Shown here in pieces: positions 42,621 through 51,225 of a DNA stretch of 64,000 nucleotides. Source of the DNA: Flavobacterium litorale (GTDB lineage Bacteria > Bacteroidota > Bacteroidia > Flavobacteriales > Flavobacteriaceae); assembly GCF_019613795.1 (NCBI RefSeq), contig NZ_CP080429.1:1848501-1912500 (forward strand), in the 5' to 3' direction. The first letter of the stretch is position 1, and the number at the start of each line of letters is the position of its first letter. The notes beneath the pieces were generated by a model. That model saw only the letters and a list, made by a program, of their open reading frames with translations, did not search any database and was not told the origin of the DNA. Position numbers and translations under genes: made by a program.

Positions 42621-43346
42621 TCAAAACGTTTTAAACTCGCCCGATCCTATTTTTTTAAAATCTTGTACTCTAGGATTACCGCTAAAAGCAAGTGTACCCG
42701 TACCACTTATTCGTCCTATTATTGAGGTGTGGCTATCTGTAACAATATTTCCTGTACCACATACAATAGCCTCTACGGTGTTTGCCTGTAGCATTTCGGC
42801 ATTTACACTACCTGCGCCAACTACCTTACAAGTAAGGTTGCTAACCTTACCATTTAGCATAATACTACCTGAGCCTAGTACTATAGCATTTGTAGTATTT
42901 GCCCAAACTCTAATGTCTATAATACCTGCACCATTTATATAGGTTATCACATCGTTGGTAAAAGTATTTCGGGAAGTAATTTTCCCGCTACCATCAAGGC
43001 TAATTTTGTTTAGTGTAGTGTAGGGCACAATAATCTTAACAGCATTATTTTTATGCCCTTTTAGTGTTATGTGTTTAGGTAATTTAATGCTAAGCACTCC
43101 ATTATTTGTAGTAACGGTTATAAGGTTTACAATGTTCTCAGCTCCCTTTAGGGTTATACTCCCTACAGTATTACTCTCTTTTAATATTACGTTAAAAGGT
43201 CCGTGCACGGCTATTTCATTAAAGCTGGTTACGGTATGGGTTTTTTCTAGTTTTTTATCGTTACCCGTTATGGTTTGGGTTTCCTGTTGCGCTGTTGCCA
43301 TTAAGGCATAGAAGCCTAGGGCAATTAAAAAAACTGCTTTTTTCAT
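42621..43346 (-). CDS. Head-GIN (DUF2807) exported protein, last gene of the ECF operon
   Basis: A protein of 241 residues with signal peptide MKKAVFLIALGFYALMATAQ. The rest is a DUF2807 right-handed beta-solenoid with recurring Gly-containing turns (NISLDGSGKITSRN, INGAGIIDIRVW, VLGSGSIMLNGK, VVGAGSVNAEML, VCGTGNIVTDSH, ISGTGTLAFSGN). Such proteins are exported and their role is not known, though they recur in envelope-stress contexts. It is fourth in an operon with an ECF sigma factor, anti-sigma factor and another solenoid protein, so it is probably a target of that sigma factor. Confidence 0.88.
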   Translation of the reverse strand: MKKAVFLIALGFYALMATAQQETQTITGNDKKLEKTHTVTSFNEIAVHGPFNVILKESNTVGSITLKGAENIVNLITVTTNNGVLSIKLPKHITLKGHKNNAVKIIVPYTTLNKISLDGSGKITSRNTFTNDVITYINGAGIIDIRVWANTTNAIVLGSGSIMLNGKVSNLTCKVVGAGSVNAEMLQANTVEAIVCGTGNIVTDSHTSIIGRISGTGTLAFSGNPRVQDFKKIGSGEFKTF

Positions 43347-43491
43347 GATGATTGTTTTTTGATTGATGATTGATTACTGTTGATGAAACAGCTTAATGAT
43401 TGTATTTTTTATTGTTGTAGTATACTATTTAAACAATTGATGGCTATATTTAAAAGACGATATTAATTTGAATTTGGTTGTATTGAAGGTT

Positions 43492-44541
43492 TTATTTTTC
43501 AATTAATTTTATATCACCATAGGAGTTTTTTATGTATATTCTTGCATTACCACTACTACCGTGATATCCTTTATACCTGTTTCTAAAGTCTTTCTCTTCT
43601 TTGCTTAAAATTGTAAACCCTTTAATACCCGACACATCTCCGTATTGTGTTGCAAATTCAAAATCGAAATTAGTGCCTCGGGCATGGTTGAGTACAACAT
43701 CTGAATACATAGAGTTTACGGCTACACTTTTAATGGTTTTTTCTAAACCAGCTTTTATATCGCCGTACTGTACCTCAACATCAAATGCTTTTTTAACACG
43801 TTCTACTTTTAAAGAAGAGTAGGTTGATGTTCCGTTAATACTGGATGTAGAGCCAATTTTAACATCGCCGTAATCAGAACGATATCTCAAGTCTTCAGCC
43901 ATTCCAATACTTACGTCGGTATATTGAGAATTAACTTCGGCATTCTCCATTTTACCAATTTTTAATTCGGAGTATTGTACGTTTACAGTACCTGATTTTA
44001 TAAATCCGATAGTAGAGTTATCACAGTATTGTATATCAATGTTATTCGTTGTATGCCTTAATTCCTCTATATCCAAGTCACCATATTTACATCGAATTCT
44101 CGATTTACCATTAATTTTGCTAAGTTGTATCCCTCCATACATATTGTCGAGGTCTATACTACCGTTTTTAGGTATTTTAATGGTATAATTAATATCAATG
44201 CTAATTGTACCATTCATTAGCTTATCAATTTTAGTTCGTGCGGTTACACTTTCTGGGCTATTGTAAAAATCAACATCAATACCGTTTATCGTTTTTTCTA
44301 CTTTTTTTTCGTTGTTACCACTTACTTTTATGGTTACATCAATAGTAGTTTGGTTTTTGTCCCAAGTAGTAACATAAATGTTACCATACTTATTTTGCAC
44401 ATTTAGTGCTGCATCTGATGCTACATTAAACGACTTGTTTATTTTCTTTTCCTTTTTATATTTTCCTTTATGTTCTCCTGCCATTAGGGCAAGAGGCGCC
44501 ACAAGTAGTAGTAGTACAATTTTAAGATTGATTGCTTTCAT
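43492..44541 (-). CDS. DUF4097-like beta-solenoid exported protein of the ECF operon
   Basis: A protein of 349 residues with signal peptide MKAINLKIVLLLLVAPLALMAG. The mature part contains about a dozen repeats of roughly 20 residues, each marked by an aromatic-Gly/Ser-Asp turn: KYGNIYV, MYGGIQL, KYGDLDI, QYSELKIG, QYTDVSIG, DYGDVKIG, TYSSLKVE, QYGDIKAG, MYSDVVL, QYGDVSG and SYGDIKL. This predicts a parallel beta-helix. Its start overlaps the end of the anti-sigma gene by 20 bp, so the two are translationally linked. It probably acts at the cell surface or periplasm; the function is unknown. Confidence 0.85.
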   Translation of the reverse strand: MKAINLKIVLLLLVAPLALMAGEHKGKYKKEKKINKSFNVASDAALNVQNKYGNIYVTTWDKNQTTIDVTIKVSGNNEKKVEKTINGIDVDFYNSPESVTARTKIDKLMNGTISIDINYTIKIPKNGSIDLDNMYGGIQLSKINGKSRIRCKYGDLDIEELRHTTNNIDIQYCDNSTIGFIKSGTVNVQYSELKIGKMENAEVNSQYTDVSIGMAEDLRYRSDYGDVKIGSTSSINGTSTYSSLKVERVKKAFDVEVQYGDIKAGLEKTIKSVAVNSMYSDVVLNHARGTNFDFEFATQYGDVSGIKGFTILSKEEKDFRNRYKGYHGSSGNARIYIKNSYGDIKLIEK

Positions 44542-45109
44542 AATATTTTTTGTTTGTGGTTTTGGTGTTTTCTATTTGCATCATTACTTTTTCCAAAAAA
44601 GATATTCTTGTTTGCAGGTTGGTAATCATGGCATGGATAATTTTTTTGTTTTCGCCGTTTTCTTTAAGCTCTTCGGTTAGCTTTTCATAGTCCTTTTCCA
44701 ATACTTCCATTTGCACCATAGCATCTTCTACTATTTTTTTAGTTTCGGGAGTACTTTCGCGTTCTATTTTAGCCAATTCCTTTTTAATTATAGAGGCAAA
44801 GTAAAGTTGTGTTTCTTCTGCTTCTGGCGATAAAGTAGTAGCAACACTTTCTGTTGTATTTGCCTCAATGGTATCGTTGTTATTACTGTTGTTAGTAATA
44901 AATATGCCTAACAATATGGCAACAGATGCTGCAACGGGCATAGCTATCCTGAGCCAAATTCGTTTTGGTGTAGGTTTAGTATTTTTATGCTCCTGATTTT
45001 TCAGTTTATCCATAAAACGTCTTTCATGGTTCTGTGCAGGCTCTTCAGTATTCCAATCGTTTTGCAATTGATTGAAGAATGTATCTAATTCATCTTTCTC
45101 TTTTTCCAT
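44522..45109 (-). CDS. Probable membrane-anchored anti-sigma factor
   Basis: A protein of 195 residues with a cytosolic N-terminal part (MEKEKDELDTFFNQLQNDWNTEEPAQNHERRFMDKLKN), one membrane segment (IWLRIAMPVAASVAILLGIFIT, residues about 51-72) and a periplasmic coiled-coil region (ELAKIERESTPETKKIVEDAMVQMEVLEKDYEKLTEELKENGENKK). There is no clear zinc-binding anti-sigma motif (HxxxCxxC). The role is inferred from its one-base overlap with the ECF sigma gene upstream and its topology. It probably holds the sigma factor at the membrane until an envelope signal arrives. Confidence 0.8.
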   Translation of the reverse strand: MEKEKDELDTFFNQLQNDWNTEEPAQNHERRFMDKLKNQEHKNTKPTPKRIWLRIAMPVAASVAILLGIFITNNSNNNDTIEANTTESVATTLSPEAEETQLYFASIIKKELAKIERESTPETKKIVEDAMVQMEVLEKDYEKLTEELKENGENKKIIHAMITNLQTRISFLEKVMMQIENTKTTNKKYYESNQS

Positions 45110-45660
45110 TATGCACTTAGTTTTTTTAGCAAGCTGCTTTTAGCTCTGCTTATTGTTGTTCTGCAGTTTCCAGGGTTTATATTCAATATGTCACATATTT
45201 CTTCTTGGTCATATCCTTCTATATAAAGTAGGGTAAGTATTATTCTGTAATTCTCCTTTAAATTATTAATAGCTTCTTTTACTTGCCCTATTTGCATTAA
45301 AGAGAAATCGATGCTATTACTTTCGGTCTCTGTATCTTCTTCCACTTTATACAGTACCTGATCCAAAGGGGAAACATCTTCTTTATTTAGCTTTTTATAG
45401 TTATCTAAACTGTGGTTAATTACAATACGTTTTAACCATGCCCCAAAGGTTACTTCGCCTTTAAAACTGTCCAGTTTTGTAAACGCTTTTAAAAATGCTT
45501 CTTGCATAATATCCTCTGCCCAATGGCTATCTTTAACAATACGTAACGAGATATTATACATCGCCTTGTAGTATAAATTATACACGTCGTATTGCGCCTT
45601 TTGGTTTCCTTTTTTACAAAGAATAATTAATTCGTTTATGTTACTGGTTGTGGTCGTCAA
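45109..45660 (-). CDS. ECF RNA polymerase sigma factor
   Basis: A protein of 183 residues, normal for extracytoplasmic-function sigma factors. Region 2 is YDVYNLYYKAMYNISLRIVKDSHWAEDIMQEAFLKAFTKLDSFKGEVTFGAWLKRIVINHSLDNYKK, with the usual DIMQEAFLKAF core-binding segment. Region 4 is AINNLKENYRIILTLLYIEGYDQEEICDILNINPGNCRTTISRAKSSLLKKL. It is first in an operon with its anti-sigma factor and two solenoid exported proteins. It probably directs an envelope-stress regulon that includes its own operon. Confidence 0.95.
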   Translation of the reverse strand: MTTTTSNINELIILCKKGNQKAQYDVYNLYYKAMYNISLRIVKDSHWAEDIMQEAFLKAFTKLDSFKGEVTFGAWLKRIVINHSLDNYKKLNKEDVSPLDQVLYKVEEDTETESNSIDFSLMQIGQVKEAINNLKENYRIILTLLYIEGYDQEEICDILNINPGNCRTTISRAKSSLLKKLSA

Positions 45661-45782
45661 CTTTAAAACTTTGGATTTATTATAATGACAGTTCGGTTTT
45701 TAAATTGTTACAGTTTTACGTAAAAAATAAATAATAAAATTTTTAGCTTTTATCTATCTGCTAAATATACTGTGTTATGCAA

Positions 45783-45817
45783 TAAAAAAAGCTGTTCGGT
45801 TAGGAGCAGCTTTTTTA
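45783..45817. terminator. Terminator of the YebC gene
   Basis: Stem AAAAAAGCTGxTC pairs with its complement around GGTTAG (one mismatch), with A and T tracts on both sides, 23 bp after the YebC stop. Confidence 0.75.
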
Positions 45818-45839
45818 ATATTGTTTTTTATTATAAATG

Positions 45840-46550
45840 TTATTCTTTCATGGTGTGGTACACATTCATAACATCGTCATCTTCTTCTATTTTTTCTAGT
45901 AGTTTTTCTACATCGGCTACCTGTTCTTCGTTAAGTTCTTTGGTAACTTGTGGTATTCTTTCAAACCCTGACGATAGTATTTCGAGTTCTCTGTTTTCGA
46001 GTTCCTTTTGTATTGCTCCAAAACTTTCAAAAGGCGCGTACATTATAATGCCATCTTCATCAGCAAAAATTTCTTCTACACCAAAGTCTATCATTTCCAA
46101 CTCTAGCTCCTCAATATCTTGCCCCTCGGCAGGGATACGGAAGTTACACGTATGGTCGAACATAAATTCTACCGAGCCTTGTGTGCCCAATGTGCCGTTA
46201 CATTTATTAAAATAACTCCTAATGTTGGCTACGGTACGGTTATTATTATCGGTAGCTGTTTCTATAAGTATGGCTATGCCGTGGGGTGCATAGCCTTCAA
46301 ATAATACTTCTTTATAATTGGCTGTATCTTTATCAGATGCTTTTTTTATAGCACGCTCTACATTATCCTTAGGCATATTAGCTGCCTTAGCATTTTGTAT
46401 TACGGCTCTTAGTTTTGCATTACTTTCGGGGTTTGGTCCACCTTCTTTAACGGCAATTACAATATCTTTTCCTATTCGTGTAAACGTTTTAGCCATAGCC
46501 GACCAACGTTTCATTTTTCTCGCTTTTCTAAATTCGAACGCTCTTCCCAT
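45840..46550 (-). CDS. YebC/PmpR family protein
   Basis: A protein of 236 residues, full length. Signatures are MGRAFEFRKARKMKRWSAMAKTFTRIGKDIVIAVKEGGPNPESNAKLRAVIQNAKAANMPKDNVERAIKKAS and VLFEGYAPHGIAILIETATDNNNRTVANIRSYFNKCNGTLGTQGSVEFMFD. Members are annotated as transcriptional regulators, and some (YebC-type) help ribosomes translate proline-rich stretches; which role applies here is not visible. It has its own promoter element and terminator. Confidence 0.93.
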   Translation of the reverse strand: MGRAFEFRKARKMKRWSAMAKTFTRIGKDIVIAVKEGGPNPESNAKLRAVIQNAKAANMPKDNVERAIKKASDKDTANYKEVLFEGYAPHGIAILIETATDNNNRTVANIRSYFNKCNGTLGTQGSVEFMFDHTCNFRIPAEGQDIEELELEMIDFGVEEIFADEDGIIMYAPFESFGAIQKELENRELEILSSGFERIPQVTKELNEEQVADVEKLLEKIEEDDDVMNVYHTMKE

Positions 46551-46569
46551 AATTTATTTGTTTGCAGCA

Positions 46570-46577
46570 CAAAAATA
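46570..46577 (-). promoter_or_regulatory. Candidate -7 element (TATTTTTG) for the YebC gene
   Basis: Exact TAnnTTTG match on the minus strand, 20 bp before the start codon. Confidence 0.5.
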
Positions 46578-46627
46578 GGCTTATTCATCGTTTTTTCAAA
46601 AACAAATAAAGCTCATTTCTAGTATGC

Positions 46628-48676
46628 TTACTGCATTTTTATTGCTATAATGTTGTTTATAACATGTAATCCTTCGTACACAAATAAGTCACTTTTAAGT
46701 AGTTTTTGTTTGTACTCGTTAATGCTGTTGTAAAAATCATCGTCTGTTACAGTTGTATTTATGGCATGTGGTATGCTATGTACTATTAACTTGTTTTCGT
46801 GCTCTCGTATTTTATTAATATCGCCCCACAGTGTATCAATGCTGTGTACGTCGTTAAAAACAGCATCAAAGGTTATGGGTAGTGGTGGTTTGTCTTCATT
46901 GTATAGTTTATTAATACGCTTGTTAATTGTTTTAATAGTGGTAAACAAACTATCGGTAGCTATACGTTGGTTACTTAGTGCAATTGCCTTTTTTAGTGCT
47001 ACATCGGGCATTTTTTTAAATCGTAGTCGTTTTTTAAGGGTATCATTTTTCATGGCTGTAGGCATACTGCTTTCTCGGGGTAATAATTCCTCGAAAAACT
47101 CAGGTAAGGCCACATCGGGTATTATACCTGTGTATTGGCTGCTTTGCCCTGTAACCCTGTAAAACTTATCAATGGTAACTTTTATAAAATCTTCATTATC
47201 TTCTCCGTCATTTAAAGGTAATATGCTTTGCATACTGGCTTTACCTAAGGTGGTATTGCCTACTATTACGGCACGGTTATAATCTTGCATTACGCCTGCA
47301 AAAAATTCGCTTGCCGATGCCGAAAAACTGTTTACTACAACTACCATAGGACCATCGTACAGCATACCTCGGTTATAATCTTTTATAACGTTATTTTGCC
47401 TTTTTTTGTTGGTTATAATACTTAACGGACCAAAGTTTATAAACATTCCTGCCATATTTATAACCTCGTCCATAGCACCACCGCCGTTGTATTGTAGGTC
47501 GATAATAAGCCCCTCAATGCCTTGTTTTTTTAATTTAATTACTTCTTTAGCAACATCATCTGCGCAACCTTTTAGGCTTTTATAATCAAAGGCGGTATAA
47601 AAACTAGGTATTTTAATATATCCTACAGGGTGCTCATTACCTAATATATAACTATATACGCTATGGTCGTCTGATTTCATTATTGTTTTTTCGAGTACTA
47701 CCGAATAAATGGTACCATCTTTTTTACGTAGTGTGAGTACTACGTTACGATAGGCGTCAGAAAAAACAATATCGGTTATGGCGTCCATAGATGCGCACGA
47801 TACTGTATATTCAGTATCGTTAGCAGCGAGTTTTAAAATCTGGTCGCCTTTATCTATTTTATAGCTTTTATAAGCGGGACCACCAGGTACTACCTCCTCT
47901 ACAATAATTTCTTCGTCTTCGTTTTGGCTCACATACAATCCTAAAGAGTATTTTTCTGATGCGATAGTAGCTACAAAGCTATTGTGTTCGCTATAGTTGA
48001 AATAGGTTGAGTGTGGATCGAAATAATTACAAAACGTAGAGTAAAATTTGTTGTACATACGATGCTCAAAACCTTCGGCAGGATTTAGTAGCGTAGTAAT
48101 ACGGCACAAATAATTGTTTGTAATTTTTGTTTTAGATGCTGCAAATAACTTTGGTAATAGTGCCTTTAATGAATCTTTATTTTTACTCTGCTTGGCAACA
48201 TCTTCCAGAATATCAAAAATCATTTTTTTACGAATGAATTTTTTATTTGTTTCAGTCTTTTTATTGTACGGGAATGCTTTTTTGGCGTACCGCATGGTAT
48301 CGGTAATAGTGTGCGGTAGGTTGGTGTCGGTTAATGCCTCAACGATGCTTTTATTACGATTGAGTGCTGTTTTGTATACAGTTATAAAATCTTCAAAAAA
48401 AGAGCAATCCCTGTTTTTTAAATGGTCGTCCAACCTGTACTTGTGTTTTGCAAGCGTATCGTATTCGTGTTGCAAAAACAAGGTATGGTTATCGTCTAGC
48501 TCTTCTATTATTGTATTAAAAACATAAACCGATAGGCTGTCGTCTATCGGTTTAGGCTTAAAGTGTTGCGATTGCAACACGTTATTTATTTTAGAAAAAA
48601 CATCGCACGCTCTTTCAGTATCTTGTGCTCTCGCAAAAACCGAAAACAATACTACAAGTGCGATACATTTTTTCAT
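46628..48676 (-). CDS. S41 family C-terminal processing (tail-specific) protease
   Basis: A protein of 682 residues with signal peptide MKKCIALVVLFSVFARAQ. An N-terminal helical tail-specific protease domain (KINNVLQSQHFKPKPIDDSLS) is followed by a PDZ domain (SEKYSLGLYVSQNEDEEIIVEEVVPGGPAYKSYKIDKGDQILK) and the S41 domain. The catalytic Ser is in VVVVNSFSASASEFFAGVMQDY and the Lys in GNTTLGKASMQSI. It degrades or trims periplasmic proteins from their C-termini. It starts 5 bp after gcvT and is probably co-transcribed with it, with no obvious functional link. Confidence 0.93.
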   Translation of the reverse strand: MKKCIALVVLFSVFARAQDTERACDVFSKINNVLQSQHFKPKPIDDSLSVYVFNTIIEELDDNHTLFLQHEYDTLAKHKYRLDDHLKNRDCSFFEDFITVYKTALNRNKSIVEALTDTNLPHTITDTMRYAKKAFPYNKKTETNKKFIRKKMIFDILEDVAKQSKNKDSLKALLPKLFAASKTKITNNYLCRITTLLNPAEGFEHRMYNKFYSTFCNYFDPHSTYFNYSEHNSFVATIASEKYSLGLYVSQNEDEEIIVEEVVPGGPAYKSYKIDKGDQILKLAANDTEYTVSCASMDAITDIVFSDAYRNVVLTLRKKDGTIYSVVLEKTIMKSDDHSVYSYILGNEHPVGYIKIPSFYTAFDYKSLKGCADDVAKEVIKLKKQGIEGLIIDLQYNGGGAMDEVINMAGMFINFGPLSIITNKKRQNNVIKDYNRGMLYDGPMVVVVNSFSASASEFFAGVMQDYNRAVIVGNTTLGKASMQSILPLNDGEDNEDFIKVTIDKFYRVTGQSSQYTGIIPDVALPEFFEELLPRESSMPTAMKNDTLKKRLRFKKMPDVALKKAIALSNQRIATDSLFTTIKTINKRINKLYNEDKPPLPITFDAVFNDVHSIDTLWGDINKIREHENKLIVHSIPHAINTTVTDDDFYNSINEYKQKLLKSDLFVYEGLHVINNIIAIKMQ

Positions 48677-48681
48677 AGGCG

Positions 48682-49764
48682 TTATTTTTTGTAAAACGGT
48701 AGTTTAACTACTTTGGAAGGAACTTCGTTTTTACGGATTTTAATATATATTTCGCTACCTTCCTTACTATAATCTACAGGTACATAACCCAAGCCAATAC
48801 CTTTACTTAGTGAGGGCGACATAGTACCTGATGTTACGTTACCTATAATTACATCGTTTCCATCGGTAATATCATAACCATGTCTTGGTATGCCACGCTC
48901 AGTGAGCTCAAAACCTACTAATTTTCGTATAACGCCAGCTTCTTTTTGTTGTTTTAAAAAATCGCTATTATTAAAATCTTTCGTAAATTTAGTAATCCAA
49001 CCCAAACCAGCCTCTAAAGGCGATGTAGTATCGTCAATATCATTACCATAAAGGCAAAAGCCCATTTCCAGGCGTAAGGTATCGCGTGCAGCAAGCCCTA
49101 TAGGTTTTATGTTGTATGGTTTACCTGCTTCAAAAACAGTATTCCATATTTTTTCAATCTCACTATTTTTAGCGTAAATTTCAAAACCACCGCTACCTGT
49201 ATAGCCCGTAGCCGAAATAATAACGTTTTCTGCACCTGCAAAATCGGCAACCTCAAAATGGTAGTATTTAATTGCTGCTAAATCTATCGAGGTAAGCGAC
49301 TGCATTGCCTCCATAGCCATAGGACCTTGTATTGCCAATAGCGAGTAATCGTCTGAGATATCACGCATTGTAGCACCCATATCATTTTTACTCGAAATCC
49401 ACGTCCAGTCTTTTTCTATGTTCGATGCATTTACTACCAGTAAATATTGCTCCTCTTTAATACGATAAATAATAAGATCGTCCACAATTCCACCCGTATC
49501 GTTGGGCATGCACGAATATTGCGCACGACCTACGGTAAGTACAGATGCATCGTTACTGCAAACCTTCTGTATTAAATCCAGTGCTTTAGGACCTTCAATT
49601 AAAAATTCGCCCATATGCGATACATCAAAAACACCAACACCGTTTCTCACAGTTTCGTGTTCTGTAGTTACTCCCTCGTATTGTACAGGCATATTATAGC
49701 CAGCAAACGGAACCATTTTAGCCCCTAATGCTTCGTGAATGTGCGTAAGCGCAGTATTTTTCAT
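48682..49764 (-). CDS. gcvT: Aminomethyltransferase (glycine cleavage system T protein)
   Basis: A protein of 360 residues, full length. It transfers the methylene group of glycine from the H protein to tetrahydrofolate. Conserved parts are [105 protein letters not shown] and [21 protein letters not shown]. The gcvH and gcvP genes are not in the window. It is followed by the S41 protease gene after 5 bp. Confidence 0.96.
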   Translation of the reverse strand: MKNTALTHIHEALGAKMVPFAGYNMPVQYEGVTTEHETVRNGVGVFDVSHMGEFLIEGPKALDLIQKVCSNDASVLTVGRAQYSCMPNDTGGIVDDLIIYRIKEEQYLLVVNASNIEKDWTWISSKNDMGATMRDISDDYSLLAIQGPMAMEAMQSLTSIDLAAIKYYHFEVADFAGAENVIISATGYTGSGGFEIYAKNSEIEKIWNTVFEAGKPYNIKPIGLAARDTLRLEMGFCLYGNDIDDTTSPLEAGLGWITKFTKDFNNSDFLKQQKEAGVIRKLVGFELTERGIPRHGYDITDGNDVIIGNVTSGTMSPSLSKGIGLGYVPVDYSKEGSEIYIKIRKNEVPSKVVKLPFYKK

Positions 49765-49895
49765 GTAATTAATGTTGTAATAGTGTTTAATGATGCTAAA
49801 ATATTGAAAAACTTACTTTAAAAATAATGAATGGCTGATAATATTTAATTACATACAACAAAATCACGTGATAGGGAGGAAATAGGATATTAAAT

Positions 49896-49927
49896 TAAAA
49901 AAGGGTAGCTGAATAAGCTACCCTTTG
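49896..49927. terminator. Terminator now separated from its lipoprotein gene by the IS element
   Basis: Stem AAAGGGTAGC with its complement around a 7-nt loop. On the minus strand a T run follows. Before insertion it would have lain about 16 bp beyond the stop codon of the lipoprotein gene now at 52162-52617. Confidence 0.7.
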
Positions 49928-49940
49928 ATTAAATTTTATT

Positions 49941-49948
49941 TAATATTA
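49941..49948. repeat. Left target-site duplication (TAATATTA)
   Basis: An 8-bp direct repeat, identical to 52157-52164; the sequence is itself a palindrome. Length of 8 bp is the norm for the IS1595 family. Confidence 0.85.
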
Positions 49949-49971
49949 GGTAATTATATACCAGTCTACAC
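49949..49971. repeat. Left inverted repeat of the IS1595-family element
   Basis: Starts GGTAATTATATACCAG and matches the right end at 20 of 23 positions. Its inner part also forms a local hairpin, TACCAGT-CTAC-ACTGGTA (49959-49976), which the right end lacks. Confidence 0.85.
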
Positions 49972-50001
49972 TGGTACAAGTTGTTAATAATTTCTTTATA
50001 T

Positions 50002-50171
50002 TTGATAATGTAAGGCTAAGTTGATAAACAAAGCTGTTCTTTGCATCTGTATGATGAGATGGTCTTACGGGACTGCATCGGGATTTGTACGCTTATGTAA
50101 GCAGTGCTACATAAGACTTTGATGATGTTTAGAATATTCTTTGCGTAAGACTTAGCCTTATATATTATCAA
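50002..50171. ncRNA. Candidate structured RNA 3' of the transposase, inside the IS element
   Basis: Five sets of complementary arms nest without crossing. P1 is 50002-50009 with 50164-50171 (8 bp) plus 50011-50020 with 50151-50160 (10 bp, TAAGGCTAAG). P2 is 50063-50069 with 50144-50150 (TCTTACG) and abuts P1. P3, inside P2, is 50092-50099 with 50108-50115 (CTTATGTA). Two small hairpins lie between P1 and P2: 50029-50043 (CAAAG arms) and 50044-50061 (CATCT arms). P1 includes the transposase stop codon. The likely transcript is the 3' end of the transposase mRNA on the minus strand, but the strand is not certain. This is a hand reading, not a fold calculation. Confidence 0.5.
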
Positions 50172-51091
50172 GCTACTAAAGCTTGATATGTTGTTCTCAC
50201 ATTTGAATTTCGAAGTAAGTGATTAAACTTCTCCGAATCAGGAACCTTCCTCATATTATACCTGTAAACAAATTCGTCTACATAAAATTGAAGATGCTTC
50301 CTTGAAACACTGTTATACATATCCCTGACAGAGTTCTTCATGATTTTCCAAGCTCCCTCAATATTATTCGTATGCACAGCACTGTCATAATCATTCTTAT
50401 ACCCCTTATCCGAGTGCTTTACAGTGAAGTGGAGATAACTGTCATCAAGTCCCCTGTATCCTCTCCAATCGTCTGAAATGAATATTGTTTCTGGTTTAAC
50501 ATACTTCTTTATTTCAGGTTTTAAGGATTCTGGGGATGTGTCTTTAGTAACTATGGCTGTAAGCTTACCACCTCTCTGAACCAACCCTAAAACAGGGGTC
50601 TTATCTTTACATGACCTCCCTTGTGAGTTCTTAACTCTTTTGTTGCGGTGTCTGTTACGGTTCTTACCTCCATAGAAAGACTCATCGGCTTCGACAATGT
50701 CTCCCAATTCGTTATAATTCTCCACTCCGAAGCAAGCTCGGATTCGTTGTAGCATAAACCACGCTGTCTTTTGGGTTACTTCTATATCTCTTGCGAGTTG
50801 AGTCGAAGCAATCCCTTTCTTGTGACACGTGACTAACCATACTGCCATGAACCATTTCTGGAGGGGCAGTTTTGTATTTTCGTACATGGTTCCCGTCTTT
50901 ACATTAAAGTACTTACCAGTGTTTTTACACTTATAGTTGATACCGTTGCATTTGTAGACTACTGAAGAGCTGTCAAAAGGAGAAACAGGTGTTTCACCTC
51001 CCCACAACATCAACTCCATGTACTTGATGCACGACTCCTCTGTTGGAAACGTTTGCATCAAGTGTAACATTGACTTGATAGTAGTTAACAT
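50168..51091 (-). CDS. IS1595-family (ISXO2-like) transposase
   Basis: A protein of 307 residues from MLTTIKSMLHLMQTFPTEESC; an in-frame TTG nine codons upstream is possible. The N-terminal region has the usual YKCKNTGKYFNVKTGTMYENTKLPLQKWFMAVW sequence, a partial zinc-ribbon with the second cysteine pair only, as is common in the flavobacterial branch. A helix-turn-helix follows (STQLARDIEVTQKTAWFMLQRIR). The ISXO2 catalytic domain has acidic residues in GDIVEADESFYGGKNRN, TIFISDDWRGYRGLD and HTNNIEGAWKIMKNSVR. It is complete and uninterrupted, so it may be active. Confidence 0.95.
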   Translation of the reverse strand: MLTTIKSMLHLMQTFPTEESCIKYMELMLWGGETPVSPFDSSSVVYKCNGINYKCKNTGKYFNVKTGTMYENTKLPLQKWFMAVWLVTCHKKGIASTQLARDIEVTQKTAWFMLQRIRACFGVENYNELGDIVEADESFYGGKNRNRHRNKRVKNSQGRSCKDKTPVLGLVQRGGKLTAIVTKDTSPESLKPEIKKYVKPETIFISDDWRGYRGLDDSYLHFTVKHSDKGYKNDYDSAVHTNNIEGAWKIMKNSVRDMYNSVSRKHLQFYVDEFVYRYNMRKVPDSEKFNHLLRNSNVRTTYQALVA

Positions 51092-51150
51092 AATGAAATA
51101 GAACGGATTAATAATCAATTCTAATATACGAAAATTACTTCAATCAAGTG

Positions 51151-51168
51151 AGGTAAAATGTTTTACCT
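51151..51168. promoter_or_regulatory. 18-bp palindrome between transposase and passenger genes
   Basis: AGGTAAAA-TG-TTTTACCT, with perfect 8-bp arms. It overlaps the plus-strand -7 element at 51164 and lies about 60 bp upstream of the transposase ATG, so it could be a shared operator for both transcripts. Confidence 0.5.
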
Positions 51169-51171
51169 TTG
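51164..51171 (+). promoter_or_regulatory. Candidate -7 element (TACCTTTG) for the passenger transcript
   Basis: Exact TAnnTTTG match on the plus strand, about 217 bp upstream of the passenger start codon, implying a long leader. Confidence 0.5.
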
Positions 51172-51225
51172 TGTTAAGGCACTATTGCCTCTTACATATT
51201 AGGACATAACGTACTATACACCTTT

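Noticed and set aside
45772..46215. 147-codon open frame antisense to the YebC gene
   Set aside because: Poly-Ser translation mirrors Glu/Asp-rich coding on the other strand; YebC is unambiguous.
50840..51060. Incomplete zinc ribbon in the transposase considered as a sign of decay
   Set aside because: The flavobacterial IS1595 branch commonly has only the second Cys pair; the frame is intact and the catalytic acidic residues are present.
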